NCBI GenBank assembly: GCA_043808305.1
Contig: JAZDFB010000032.1
Location: 1 to 16,436, forward strand
Reading direction: 5' to 3'
DNA length: 16,436 nt
Source of the DNA: JBBAAP01 sp043808305
Lineage (GTDB): Bacteria; Planctomycetota; MHYJ01; JACQXL01
How positions within the stretch are numbered: the first letter of the stretch is position 1; each line of letters starts with the position of its first letter. A model generated the notes under the pieces. It was not told where the DNA came from. It did not search any database and worked only from the letters and a program-made list of their open reading frames with translations. Both the position numbers and the translations under genes were made by a program. Shown here one piece after another: positions 1-8,472 of this stretch.

Positions 1-791
1 GGACCGAACCGGATGGCAAGTATCGGGAATTGGATTTAACGGCGCAGCCGGCCAAAGACGGGGCGGGCAATGGTTATTTAATGTTTTACTTACCCACAGC
101 TAACGATACAAATGTGATAGGCGACGTTAAAACCGGCTCGCTGGCCGAGCAGGCCGGCCTAAAATCCGGTGATAAAATTGTTTCCGTAATTGCAGAACAT
201 GGCAAACCTATAACCGTAACCGGTCTGTCCCAACTGGTGAATTTAAGCAACCGAACCAAGGGCGCGCCAATGGAATTAATAATTGACCGGGACGGGACGG
301 CACTGACCGCAACGCTTACCGCAAAGCGATTCGAAACTCAGGGAACATTGGGCATTGAACTGAAAGCCGCCACCTCGCGCGAGCAGTATCCGTTCTTTAA
401 AGCGATTGCGGCAGGATTCAACGAGGCTATCGACCTGGTAAAACTTACGTTCGAACTTATCTGGAAACTATTCAGCCGCGAAGAATCGATGAAAGGCATG
501 GCCGGGCCAATCGGCATATTCCAAGCGTCCTGGTTTATGCTTCAGGAAGGCATTGGCAAATTCATCTGGCTGCTGGCCCTGTTCAGCATCAACTTGGCGA
601 TACTTAACCTGCTGCCCGTGCCGATACTGGACGGCGGCGGGATTATGTTTATGTTCATAGAAAAAATAAAGGGCAAGCCGGTAAGCGTGACGGCCCAGGC
701 GATTTCTCAATATATCGGGTTATTCCTGCTGCTGTCGCTGGTCGTCTTTGCATCTTATAACGACATCTCCCGCTGGGTAAGCGGCGGATAA
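1..791 (+). CDS. rseP: RseP-type site-2 zinc metalloprotease (M50), C-terminal part
   Basis: The reading frame is open from base 3 (codons ACC GAA CCG) with no stop, so the gene begins before the window. A TTG at 30 is internal and is not a likely start. What remains is a PDZ domain (pattern GSLAEQAGLKSGDKI, bases ~135-180), then a linker and a membrane segment ending in NLLPVPILDGG (bases ~607-640). That matches the conserved LDG motif, which carries the third zinc ligand of M50 proteases. A final hydrophobic helix ends before GG-stop. The HExxH active site would lie upstream, outside the window. The family cuts transmembrane anti-sigma factors or remnant signal peptides in the inner membrane. 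The identification is firm from motif order; the substrate is unknown. Confidence 0.93.
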   Translation, partial: TEPDGKYRELDLTAQPAKDGAGNGYLMFYLPTANDTNVIGDVKTGSLAEQAGLKSGDKIVSVIAEHGKPITVTGLSQLVNLSNRTKGAPMELIIDRDGTALTATLTAKRFETQGTLGIELKAATSREQYPFFKAIAAGFNEAIDLVKLTFELIWKLFSREESMKGMAGPIGIFQASWFMLQEGIGKFIWLLALFSINLAILNLLPVPILDGGGIMFMFIEKIKGKPVSVTAQAISQYIGLFLLLSLVVFASYNDISRWVSGG

Positions 792-817
792 AAATAGAAA
801 AACCAATTAGTCGTTCT

Positions 818-1339
818 ATGAAGACCGGGCAACCATTTCATATATCCGGAATTATCTCGGCTGCCGTTTTAGGCTTTATCGGAATAGCCCGGTTTACCAG
901 CGATATGCTGACCGACGCGTCATCAGGTTGGTTCAAGGCGCTGGACGGAACTATCCTAAGATACCTGGTCCGGGCGCCGACGGACGGGACATTGGCCGGA
1001 GATTTAAACGTCCAGTATTTTAAGGTGCTGGCCGTGCCCTGCGCGATTGCGGCTTTGTATCTGGCCCACAGGTTCCTGTCCGCCGACCTGCACCAGGCTG
1101 ACCATAAATGGCACAGCAGATTTTACCGGACATTTTATGTGTTCGGGCTGTTGGCCATGTTCACGATAATGGAGATCGAGAAATCAAGCCACCTGATGGG
1201 CCTGCGCATGGCCGGGCTATTACCCGGAGAAAATATCTGGTTCAACCACGGACTGCATCTGATAAGCGCCTTTTTAGGCTGGCTTTATATGGGCTGGCTC
1301 AGGGTCATCCCCGACTCTAAAACCGAATTACCCCATTAG
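818..1339 (+). CDS. Unknown four-helix membrane protein
   Basis: This 173-residue protein follows rseP by 26 bases on the same strand and is probably co-transcribed. I do not recognise a family. Hydrophobic segments lie at about residues 10-27, 66-86, 104-121 and 142-162, giving four likely inner-membrane helices. The third and fourth are joined by a loop rich in charged and histidine residues (MEIEKSSH near 118-125 and NHGLH near 143-147). A hydrophilic HQADHKWHSR stretch (92-101) precedes helix 3. The start at 818 has no obvious Shine-Dalgarno sequence; I keep it because it gives a complete first helix. The rseP-proximal position may be conserved or accidental. It ends just before a convergent hairpin-rich spacer. 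Confidence 0.75.
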   Translation: MKTGQPFHISGIISAAVLGFIGIARFTSDMLTDASSGWFKALDGTILRYLVRAPTDGTLAGDLNVQYFKVLAVPCAIAALYLAHRFLSADLHQADHKWHSRFYRTFYVFGLLAMFTIMEIEKSSHLMGLRMAGLLPGENIWFNHGLHLISAFLGWLYMGWLRVIPDSKTELPH

Positions 1340-1405
1340 AGGAACCGGAGGTATCAGATAAAAAGCTCTGCCAGTTTCCTCTCACTTTGATGCTCTCGCT
1401 TCTAA

Positions 1406-1553
1406 CGGGGATCACCCCGCTGAAATCCCGCATCCCGCATAAGTACGGGACGTCGTTGCGACTCCGTAAGTAGCGGGATGGAGTTTATCCCGCCTTCAAG
1501 CGGGACTGCGGCTCAATAAGTCCGCGGAGTTTATCCCGCCTTGGCGGGACTCC
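1406..1553. repeat. Hairpin cluster in convergent intergenic spacer
   Basis: The spacer 1340-1561 separates genes transcribed toward each other. It has no plausible coding sequence but several inverted repeats. These are CGGGG-ATCA-CCCCG at 1406-1419; a nested structure at 1432-1479 (outer ATCCCGC/GCGGGAT, inner TACGG/CCGTA at 1444-1448 and 1464-1468, tip GTCG-TTG-CGAC at 1452-1462); and two TCCCGC/GCGGGA stems at 1488-1505 and 1534-1549. None is followed by a clear T-run on either strand, so classical intrinsic terminators are not shown. It may still act as a bidirectional termination or mRNA-stabilising region, or be a dispersed palindromic repeat of this genome. The inverted repeats are seen directly; the role is inference. 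Confidence 0.7.
1480..1553. repeat. Two-copy direct repeat, 46-base spacing
   Basis: The 17-mer GGAGTTTATCCCGCCTT occurs at 1480-1496 and again at 1526-1542. After a 1-3 base difference both copies continue with GCGGGACT, so the shared unit is about 26 bases with one small indel. Each unit folds into a TCCCGC/GCGGGA hairpin, and the second also has flanking GGAGT/ACTCC complementarity. Two copies with this geometry fit a REP-like or MITE-like palindromic element. They are too few and too short to call CRISPR. Confidence 0.7.
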
Positions 1554-1561
1554 GAGTGGCA

Positions 1562-2932
1562 CTAACCTTTGCCTAACTCTACCATCAATGCGGCGATGAA
1601 CTGGGTGCCTTTGAGATATTCGCTCAAGTAGATATTCTCGTTGGGTGCGTGGATATTAGAACCCGGATGGCCGATGCCTAAGGCAAAACAAGGCATATTT
1701 CCGAGCAGTTTATCGCGGAATAGATACATCGGTCCGGAAGCGGGCGATATCGGCTCAACCTCAAAAGGCTTGGCGTAGACCGACCTGGCCGCGTTTTTCA
1801 TAATGCCAATAAACTCGCGGAAACGTGGATGCGATGGCGGCGTTAACGCCGGTTCATAGCCGTGCCAGGATGTTATTTCGATATTGGTAAATCCGTGGCT
1901 ATCCAAGTGATTTCTGACTTTCTTAATAATATCAACCGGGTCTTGGTCCGGCACGAGGCGGAAATCGGCTTTGACCAAGGCCTGCTTGGGCAGAACAGTC
2001 TTGTGGCCCTTGCCCTCGTATCCGCCGCTCAATCCGTTGATATTCAGGCAGGGCTGGTAGTAATAACGCTTGAGTAATTTATCGCCTTTGAGCCCGAGCA
2101 CGAACCGGTTGATGCCCAGTTGTTTGGGCGTGGAATCAATTTGATGTATCTTCATGCCCTGAAGCGCGGACGGGCTGACCGGCCGGAAGTTAGCGTTATC
2201 GTAAAACCCTTTTATCAAAATACGTTCGGACGAGTCCTTGATACTATTCAGAGCCCAGACCAGCTGCCACCCCGGATTGGGCACAACAATGCCCTTGGAC
2301 GAGTGCAGGTCTAAGTTTGAGCCGCGAGCAATCAGTTCGATATAAAGTATGCCCTTACAGCCCAACGACAGAACCGGCGTGCCGGATGCAGTCCGGTAGC
2401 CAAATTCCCAGATGCACGTATCAGCCCGGACATCTCTGTGGTGGCGATTGATGAATTCACTCAGCCCCGGACTGCCCACTTCTTCCTTGCCATCAATCAG
2501 AAAACGAACGTTGACCGGAAGCGTGATTCCGGCGTCGTCAAATGCCTTAACCGCGGCCAAGCGGGCTATTAGGTTACCTTTGTTATCGGCCGCGCCCCGG
2601 CCGAATATTTTGCCCTGCCTGATTGTCGGCGTGAAGGGCGGGCTAAGCCATTCTTCCAGCGGCTCGGGCGGCTGGACGTCGTAATGGTTATAGAAAAGCA
2701 GGGTCGGAAGCTTCGGGCTGATATCGCGTTTGGCCAGAACTATTTGATTGCCTTGAATGGTCTCAGAAACCACGCTGAACCCGTATTTGCGGAATGTCTT
2801 AATTATCAGCGCAGCGGTTTCCTTGAGCCCCGTGTTCTGGGCCGAAATACTCGGTATGGACAAGATTTGATTGAGCAGATTAACGGACCAGTTTTGGTTG
2901 CGGGCTATCAGGTTGGATAACTGAGCTTCCAC
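1562..2932 (-). CDS. M20 family metallopeptidase (dipeptidase/deacetylase-like)
   Basis: This 456-residue protein has the full M20 di-zinc site. H83-Y-D85 lies in NHYDVQPP, the bridging D116 in GRGAADNKG, the general base and metal ligand E150/E151 in GKEEVGSP, an acidic E176 in the WEFG loop, and a late H428 in GHPGSNIHAPNE. Residues ~195-320 fit the lid/dimerisation domain. There is no signal peptide, so it is probably cytoplasmic. The family hydrolyses short peptides, acylated amino acids or similar amides; the substrate cannot be read here. The start is GTG at 2932, preceded by AGGAAAGGG and lying 12 bases after the permease stop. It is the last gene of the minus-strand directon and runs into the hairpin cluster. 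I am sure of the family and unsure of the activity. Confidence 0.92.
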   Translation of the reverse strand: MEAQLSNLIARNQNWSVNLLNQILSIPSISAQNTGLKETAALIIKTFRKYGFSVVSETIQGNQIVLAKRDISPKLPTLLFYNHYDVQPPEPLEEWLSPPFTPTIRQGKIFGRGAADNKGNLIARLAAVKAFDDAGITLPVNVRFLIDGKEEVGSPGLSEFINRHHRDVRADTCIWEFGYRTASGTPVLSLGCKGILYIELIARGSNLDLHSSKGIVVPNPGWQLVWALNSIKDSSERILIKGFYDNANFRPVSPSALQGMKIHQIDSTPKQLGINRFVLGLKGDKLLKRYYYQPCLNINGLSGGYEGKGHKTVLPKQALVKADFRLVPDQDPVDIIKKVRNHLDSHGFTNIEITSWHGYEPALTPPSHPRFREFIGIMKNAARSVYAKPFEVEPISPASGPMYLFRDKLLGNMPCFALGIGHPGSNIHAPNENIYLSEYLKGTQFIAALMVELGKG

Positions 2933-2944
2933 AGTTTCCCTTTC

Positions 2945-3805
2945 CTAAATAATATCTTTTCTTCGTACGGCGATAAATCCGATAACAGCAAAGACGACAA
3001 TATACGCCAACGGAATAATCCGGGTTTTGAACAGGCTAAGATAGTCGGCAATTTCGTCACCCTGTTGCCTGATGCCGAGCAGGTAATCAATGGTAGTAAA
3101 TTTCCATATCTGGCCGAGGATGCCTTCGGAAAGGTCGGCCAAGGTCCTGGGGAAATAATCCAGGTAATAGATAAAAATGTAAGGCGCGACACGCGGCAGC
3201 AACCCGATAATGAAGTAATCCATAAAAATATATAGAAGTATTCCAACGGCCACGGCGATGCCGGCGTTTTCCACAACTGACGAAATAAACAGGCCGAAGA
3301 ACGAAATGCTGATGAGCGGTAAAAACACCATGAAAAATGTGTAAACCGTATAGCGGAGCATCTCGGCCTTATGGATATAGATATAATCCTTAAAGGTCGG
3401 GTCGGTGATGTCGGAAAGCCCGAATCCCAGCCAGACTGCCGTGTATGCTATTGTCTCGATTAGAAGCGTGATAAGCGCTGTAATGATTATCAGGGTAATG
3501 GCCTTGGCTAAGAATAACTCGCTCCGGTGAATCGGACTTATCAGGACGGTTTTGATAGTGCCGGAAGTGGTTTCGGACGCGATTGACAGGCATCCGATTA
3601 TCAGGATAAAAAGCGCGCCGATTCTCAACCCGCTTAGCAGCGCCCGGCTGAGCAGGCTAAAGCTGTTAATGCCCGTTTCTGACTTGGTCAAAAAAATGGT
3701 GCCCAGTATAGTCAAAATGATTATTAACACGGCGATGTAGGTTAGCTTCTGACGGCTGAGTTTAAAAAGCTCTATCTTAATCAATCGCCATATTCTCGGT
3801 ATCAT
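2945..3805 (-). CDS. ABC-2 type transporter permease
   Basis: This 286-residue membrane protein has about six helices, near residues 22-40, 56-76, 101-127, 151-175, 181-203 and 264-282. The cytoplasmic segment after helix 2 reads E78-TTSGTIKTVL followed by SPIHRSELFLAK. This E...GT...P..R pattern is typical of ABC-2 permeases paired with BcrA/NatA-like ATPases. Its start overlaps the stop of the ATPase gene in an ATGA (3802-3805), so the two are translationally coupled and surely form one exporter. The periplasmic loop 205-245 is rich in aromatic residues. The substrate is unknown; relatives export antibiotics, sodium, lipids or proteins, and others support gliding (GldF). Confidence 0.9.
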   Translation of the reverse strand: MIPRIWRLIKIELFKLSRQKLTYIAVLIIILTILGTIFLTKSETGINSFSLLSRALLSGLRIGALFILIIGCLSIASETTSGTIKTVLISPIHRSELFLAKAITLIIITALITLLIETIAYTAVWLGFGLSDITDPTFKDYIYIHKAEMLRYTVYTFFMVFLPLISISFFGLFISSVVENAGIAVAVGILLYIFMDYFIIGLLPRVAPYIFIYYLDYFPRTLADLSEGILGQIWKFTTIDYLLGIRQQGDEIADYLSLFKTRIIPLAYIVVFAVIGFIAVRRKDII

Positions 3806-4527
3806 ATAAAATATTCTTCCAAACTCTTTTTATCATTGAGCACCTCAACCAGGGTCCCCTGGGCCGCCAATTTACCTTCCTGGATAATACCCACACGGTT
3901 GCACAGTTTTTCTACTTCGGCCAGCATATGGGTAGAGATAATAAAGGTCGCCTGGTTATCAAGGTTAAGCCGCTTAATCATTCGGCGGATATCAATAATT
4001 CCTTTAGGGTCGAGCCCGTTAGTGGGCTCATCCAAGATAATAACCGGTTTGATACTGCAACTACTGCGCTGATTGATAAATATCGGAAGCAGGGCGTTGG
4101 CTATACCCAAGCGCTGGCGCATGCCCTGGGAATAAGTGCGGACTTTGTCGGTGCCGCGTTCCAAAAGCCCGGTGCTGGCCAGTGCTTCGGTGATAATTTC
4201 TTCTTTATAACAGTTGCGCAGGCGGGCCATAAGCCTCAGGTTATCCCGTCCCGAAAGATGCGGATAGAACACCGGTATGTCAACCATTCCGCCGACGCCT
4301 GACATTATTTCGATATAGTTGGAACGCAGTTCCTTATCATAGAAATAGATGGAGCCGCTATCCGGCCTGATAAGGCTGAGCAGCATTCTTATGCTGGTAG
4401 TTTTGCCAGCGCCATTGAGGCCGAGAAATCCGTAAATATCGCCCGGCTGGACTTCCAGAGAAAGCCCGGTCACAGCGGCAAGCTTGCCGAATCGACGGCT
4501 TAGCCCCTCAGTTCTGAGCGCAAACAT
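3802..4527 (-). CDS. ABC transporter ATP-binding protein (BcrA/NatA-like)
   Basis: This 241-residue nucleotide-binding subunit shows Walker A GLNGAGKT (36-43), a signature YSQGMRQRLG (132-141) with SQG in place of SGG, Walker B VIILDEP (162-168) with the D-loop NGLDP, and the switch histidine H200 in STHML. The usual Q-loop glutamine is absent; MVDIPVFYPHLSGRDNL (81-97) takes its place, as is common in the antibiotic-resistance and Na+-export subgroup. About ten extra residues lie between the signature helix and Walker B (148-161, with residues QRSSCS). It starts 4 bases after the HAD gene and overlaps the permease gene by 4 bases. It would power the adjacent permease from the cytoplasm. Confidence 0.93.
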   Translation of the reverse strand: MFALRTEGLSRRFGKLAAVTGLSLEVQPGDIYGFLGLNGAGKTTSIRMLLSLIRPDSGSIYFYDKELRSNYIEIMSGVGGMVDIPVFYPHLSGRDNLRLMARLRNCYKEEIITEALASTGLLERGTDKVRTYSQGMRQRLGIANALLPIFINQRSSCSIKPVIILDEPTNGLDPKGIIDIRRMIKRLNLDNQATFIISTHMLAEVEKLCNRVGIIQEGKLAAQGTLVEVLNDKKSLEEYFI

Positions 4528-4531
4528 GTGA

Positions 4532-5251
4532 TTAATCCAATTTGATAATTTTAAGCAACTGGCGGAAATTATTTATCCGGTAATCCGGCTTGGTTTTGCT
4601 CTTAATGAAAAGATGTTTGTTATCGCCCCGGCTTAACAGCACCGTAATCATGCCGATTTTATTGGCCGGATCAATATCGTTAAGCGGATGGTCGCCGACA
4701 TACAGCGCCTGATCCGGCCGGACGTTAACCTTGTTGCAAGCTCGCTGGTAAAGTTTTATATTTGGCTTGCCGATGCCGATTTGTTCCGAGATAAATATCG
4801 CGCCGGGAGTCAAATACCGGTAGAGCCCAAGCCGTATAAGCTTTTCCGATTGCTTGACGGCCAGTCCGGCGGTTATCACGCCACATATAATATCTGTTCC
4901 AGCTAACTTCCTCAATACTTCCAACACATCCGGGTAAGGCGACAACTCAAGGTATTTGGTTCGATGGTAGGCAATTACCGCGCCAGCCACCAGGATGGCC
5001 GGATTAACGGATCCATAACAACGACCGGGTATCCGCAGTAAAAGTTTGTCAAAATGTTGTTCGTAGTTTGAAGAGAATTCGGAAATAACCTCGTCAAGCT
5101 CCCTGGCCAGCACGCTCAGAGACAGCTTCAACCCCAGCCGAATCATTGCTTTAAGCGCATTATGGCGGGCACGGCGGGCGAAGTCGGTAGTAGAGTAAAG
5201 CGTGTCGTCAATGTCGAAAAATACGGCCCTGGGTTTTACTGGACATGTCAT
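4532..5251 (-). CDS. HAD superfamily hydrolase (subfamily IA, TIGR02253-like)
   Basis: This 239-residue protein has the four HAD motifs: I, FFDIDDTLYS with nucleophile D13 and acid/base D15; II, VITAG with T127; III, K162 in GKP; and IV, GDHPLNDI with D187 and D192. Residues ~18-100 form an alpha-helical cap. Phrases such as DDTLYSTTDFARRAR, SNYEQHFDKL and AVKQSEKLIRLGL recall the TIGR02253 group, which I know mainly from archaea and some planctomycetes; that match is from memory. It is probably a cytoplasmic phosphatase with unknown substrate. Its ATG shares one base with the secretin stop (TAATG at 5249-5253), so it is translationally coupled to that gene. Why it belongs there is unclear. 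Confidence 0.88.
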   Translation of the reverse strand: MTCPVKPRAVFFDIDDTLYSTTDFARRARHNALKAMIRLGLKLSLSVLARELDEVISEFSSNYEQHFDKLLLRIPGRCYGSVNPAILVAGAVIAYHRTKYLELSPYPDVLEVLRKLAGTDIICGVITAGLAVKQSEKLIRLGLYRYLTPGAIFISEQIGIGKPNIKLYQRACNKVNVRPDQALYVGDHPLNDIDPANKIGMITVLLSRGDNKHLFIKSKTKPDYRINNFRQLLKIIKLD

Positions 5252-8200
5252 TAGTCGAGCTCTTTTTCCAGCTCTGAAAGTTCGATAATTTCAGCTTTGA
5301 TGATAAGAAGGATATTTTGTTTTTCGTCGCTCTTAACTTTGCGCCTGAACAACGCGCCAAGAATCGGTATTTTTTCCAAGACCGGAGTCGATGCGCTGGC
5401 CGTGCGGTCCGTTATCCGTTTCATACCGCCCAGAATAAGACCTCCTTTGTCCGGAACCACGGCCGAGGTCCGGCAACGCTGGAGAGACAGCCAGGGCAAC
5501 TGAACAAACGTATCGCCGGCCGAGATTCCCGAAATACCACCAAGGTTAGCCGGAAGGGTAGGCCTCATATCGAAAGGGCGCAACGCCTGTAATTGCATCA
5601 ATGACGGGAAACAATGAACAGTTATAAACTTACGGTCATAACTCATAACCGGCTTAACATCAAGAATTATTCCAGTGGTAAACATGCCCATGGTCGGGTC
5701 AAAACCGGCGATGCCGCCCAGAACTTCCAAATCTTTGATATAAGCTCTTTGTCTGACATAACTGACGTTAACCCTTTGCCCGTTCAGAGCCACTATTTTG
5801 GGTGCGTCCAGAATAGTGCCTTTACCGGTTTTTTCCAGCATCTGGATCAGAACATTTATCCTGGGGCTATCAAACACGGACCATTGCAACCCTAAACCGC
5901 CCTTGGCGTTAAGCCGGCCGCCAAACGCCGTTTCGGCAAAACCGAGTGTATTTCTGAAAGAATATGCGGTCCTGAACCTGACATCGCGCTGTCCGCCGTT
6001 AGCCAGCGAGCCTTTAAAAACGCCTGAACCATAAGGCCCCGGGATGGTCGGGAGAATGGCTTCATTTATATTTGAATCAGCGGCCGGTTGCAAATCCCTG
6101 AGTTCTACGCCGACACTTTCCAGATAATCATCGGTGGTAGCCAGGAATATAGATTCTATCGCAATCATGCCTCCCCGGAAATATCTCAGGGTCTTAAGGA
6201 ACTCAAGCACCTCATTTTGAACTGAATTATTATGAACAACCATAACGCGATTGGTCTCACCCATTCTCGTAATGGACGCTCCGGTCGTAGCCGCCTCGCC
6301 TTCCCATGTGGTCTGTCCCTTGGGGTTTTTCCCTGTGTTTTGTTTAACCAGAGCTATCAGTTCGTCTACCTGGAAGGTTTTGCTTCCCGTTGTTTCTATC
6401 GCAGGCATAGTCCAGCCACCCGCGCCGGCAGCCTGTTCGAATTCTATGCTGGGTCCCACAAATTCCGGAATTGCCCGAACCAGATCGTCAACATTATAAG
6501 CGCGCCATTCCAATTCTTCAACGGAAGCGCCTGATTTAAGAATCCATAGGCTTTTATTCTTGAATATAAATGTAAGATTGTAAAGTTCCAGGAGGTTACG
6601 CAGTCCGGCTTCTAACGGCAATCCTGTAAGGGTCAGCTGTTTTTTCTCTTCGGGTATGCCTTCGTTTCTAACTGCCGGGTCATACTGAATAGATATTTTA
6701 TACTGCTGCTGAAGATAATCAGTTATTTCATAGAGGTTAACTTGGCCATCCATAATGAAATTATGCCTTATTGAGCGGATTTTCCGCTGAATTTCAACGA
6801 TATCGGGATCTTCAGTCCCTTTTTTCTCGACAATAGCTGATGCCTTACGATGAGAGGCTACTTCCCAAGCCTGATTGTTGTAACGAACCATCCTATCATC
6901 GGCATAAGGTGTAATCGTCTCGGAATTGTTATCAGCCAGATTCTTGAGCTGTTCAGCGCGGCGGACTAAATAATCATTGGATACTTTATAATGGCGAGCC
7001 CTGATAGCTTCTTTTTTCAATTCTTCGGCCGCGTGGAAATATGGCACTATTTTCAGTATTTTGTCGGCCAACTGTTCGGTTTGCTCATATTGCTTGCGTC
7101 CATAACTGACAATGGCCTCATTGAAAAGGATTCTTACTTTTTCGGTAAACTCCTTGCGGCGGCGTAATTCCTCTTCTTCAGCCAGCTTGGCAGCGGCGGC
7201 CCGCTGCTGCCGGGCGAAGTCCTCATCCTGTTTGGTAAGCAATTCCCTGGAATTCTTGAGCATTTCGTCGGCTTTTTTCTGGTATTCCCTGAGCGGTGTT
7301 TCATAGGGAATCCATTTTACCTGTTCCGAAACTTTTTCAAACTCCATTATAGCGCTTCGGTAATCCTTATCCGCAAAGAATTTTTCTCCTTTGAGAAAAT
7401 GGTTTCTTACTTCAATTTCGGTTTCCTGAATTTTTACCGTCAGCTGGTTTTCCAGAAAATCCTTTACCACCTTGATTTCCTCGGAACGGGAACCAATAAT
7501 AGATTGTATTTCATTCCGAAGTTTCTCGGCTTCTTTGAAGTAAGGATTCAATTTCAACGCTTTCTCGAGATATTCCAGAGCCTGGTTATAGTTAAATTGC
7601 TGATATAGTTTAAGGGCGGTTTCATAATACTTCCGGGCGATAAATTCGTTTTCCTGCATTCTGATGGTTTTAGCGCGCTCTTGCTCTTTGAGGTAATCTT
7701 TAAGAGGGTCTTTCTCGCTGGGGCCTTCAGTAGTATCAGTAGTCATAGGTGCCACCTCAGTGGGCCTGGCCACAACTGTTTTTTCCGCCTTGGTAACAAC
7801 CGTTGGCCCAGCCGTGAAAGGCAAGCCGCTGGGTATGGTTACGCCAAGTATGTCTGTTGTATTAAAAGCCCGGTCTTCTTTTATGCTTATCCCCATAGAC
7901 AACCCCTCGACAGCCGCTTTATTCATTGTGGCTATTAAGTAACACAACTGCGTAGCGCCGCCCAATGCATGGTGCGGTATGATAATATTGGCCACGTTAT
8001 TCTTAAACTGCCCTGAACCTACGAGCAAATCCTTTTCCGAATCATATGACTCACTGCCATCGTCCAGATAAATTTTAATGGACACAATATCGTCGTCGCT
8101 GGCTGAGCCGGTCCGGGCAACTTGCAGCCCTTCCCAAAAAATATCCAATTGATTGGTTGCCAGAGCCAATTCCGCTAATTTGACTTCCCTGCCAGCCGGT

Positions 8201-8397
8201 GTTTCAGGTGACGCGGTATTCTGCATAATAATTGTTGTGCCTTTTAACTGATCCGTCGGCGGCATACGGTCCTTAGTTTTTAGTGCAGTTTTTAAGGATG
8301 GGGAAGTCCCGCCTCCTCCGCAGCCTGTTAAAAGACTGATGACCAATAACAAAATTAACGGATAACTCAAATACTTTGGTAAAAATTTAGTCTTCAT
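5251..8397 (-). CDS. Secretin-like outer-membrane lipoprotein with TPR and STN-like domains
   Basis: This 1048-residue protein opens with a lipoprotein signal peptide, a hydrophobic core followed by LLTGC with C26 as lipidation site. A poly-Gly/Ser linker follows. Residues ~80-185 look like a beta-sandwich with an acidic, possibly calcium-binding loop (LDDGSESYDSEKD). TPR-like helices lie at ~252-300, ~330-365 and ~420-470, interrupted by a charged coiled coil at ~385-420. An STN-like domain lies at ~551-621, an intermediate ring-building region at ~632-745, and the secretin C-terminal domain at ~845-1037 with GTILDAPKIVALNGQ, VVPDKGGLILGGM and PVLEKIPILGALFRRK. Most secretins are much shorter. 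An AGGAG (8402-8406) precedes the ATG. It follows the ExbD genes by 75 bases. It would form a multimeric outer-membrane channel whose N-terminal arms reach into the periplasm. Confidence 0.9.
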   Translation of the reverse strand: MKTKFLPKYLSYPLILLLVISLLTGCGGGGTSPSLKTALKTKDRMPPTDQLKGTTIIMQNTASPETPAGREVKLAELALATNQLDIFWEGLQVARTGSASDDDIVSIKIYLDDGSESYDSEKDLLVGSGQFKNNVANIIIPHHALGGATQLCYLIATMNKAAVEGLSMGISIKEDRAFNTTDILGVTIPSGLPFTAGPTVVTKAEKTVVARPTEVAPMTTDTTEGPSEKDPLKDYLKEQERAKTIRMQENEFIARKYYETALKLYQQFNYNQALEYLEKALKLNPYFKEAEKLRNEIQSIIGSRSEEIKVVKDFLENQLTVKIQETEIEVRNHFLKGEKFFADKDYRSAIMEFEKVSEQVKWIPYETPLREYQKKADEMLKNSRELLTKQDEDFARQQRAAAAKLAEEEELRRRKEFTEKVRILFNEAIVSYGRKQYEQTEQLADKILKIVPYFHAAEELKKEAIRARHYKVSNDYLVRRAEQLKNLADNNSETITPYADDRMVRYNNQAWEVASHRKASAIVEKKGTEDPDIVEIQRKIRSIRHNFIMDGQVNLYEITDYLQQQYKISIQYDPAVRNEGIPEEKKQLTLTGLPLEAGLRNLLELYNLTFIFKNKSLWILKSGASVEELEWRAYNVDDLVRAIPEFVGPSIEFEQAAGAGGWTMPAIETTGSKTFQVDELIALVKQNTGKNPKGQTTWEGEAATTGASITRMGETNRVMVVHNNSVQNEVLEFLKTLRYFRGGMIAIESIFLATTDDYLESVGVELRDLQPAADSNINEAILPTIPGPYGSGVFKGSLANGGQRDVRFRTAYSFRNTLGFAETAFGGRLNAKGGLGLQWSVFDSPRINVLIQMLEKTGKGTILDAPKIVALNGQRVNVSYVRQRAYIKDLEVLGGIAGFDPTMGMFTTGIILDVKPVMSYDRKFITVHCFPSLMQLQALRPFDMRPTLPANLGGISGISAGDTFVQLPWLSLQRCRTSAVVPDKGGLILGGMKRITDRTASASTPVLEKIPILGALFRRKVKSDEKQNILLIIKAEIIELSELEKELD

Positions 8398-8472
8398 AAA
8401 ACTCCTATTCCTATGCCATTAGAGGTCTCAAGACAAAAACCCTCAGGGGTAGATTTATTTTTTATACTAAGA

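Noticed and set aside
1480..1553. CRISPR array.
   Set aside because: Only two imperfect copies, palindromic through most of the unit, and no cas gene in the window.
8430..8460. Weak hairpin ACCC-CTGA-GGGT followed by T residues (minus strand) between the second exbD and the secretin gene.
   Set aside because: A four-base stem and short T run are too weak to call a terminator, and the gap lies inside an apparent operon.
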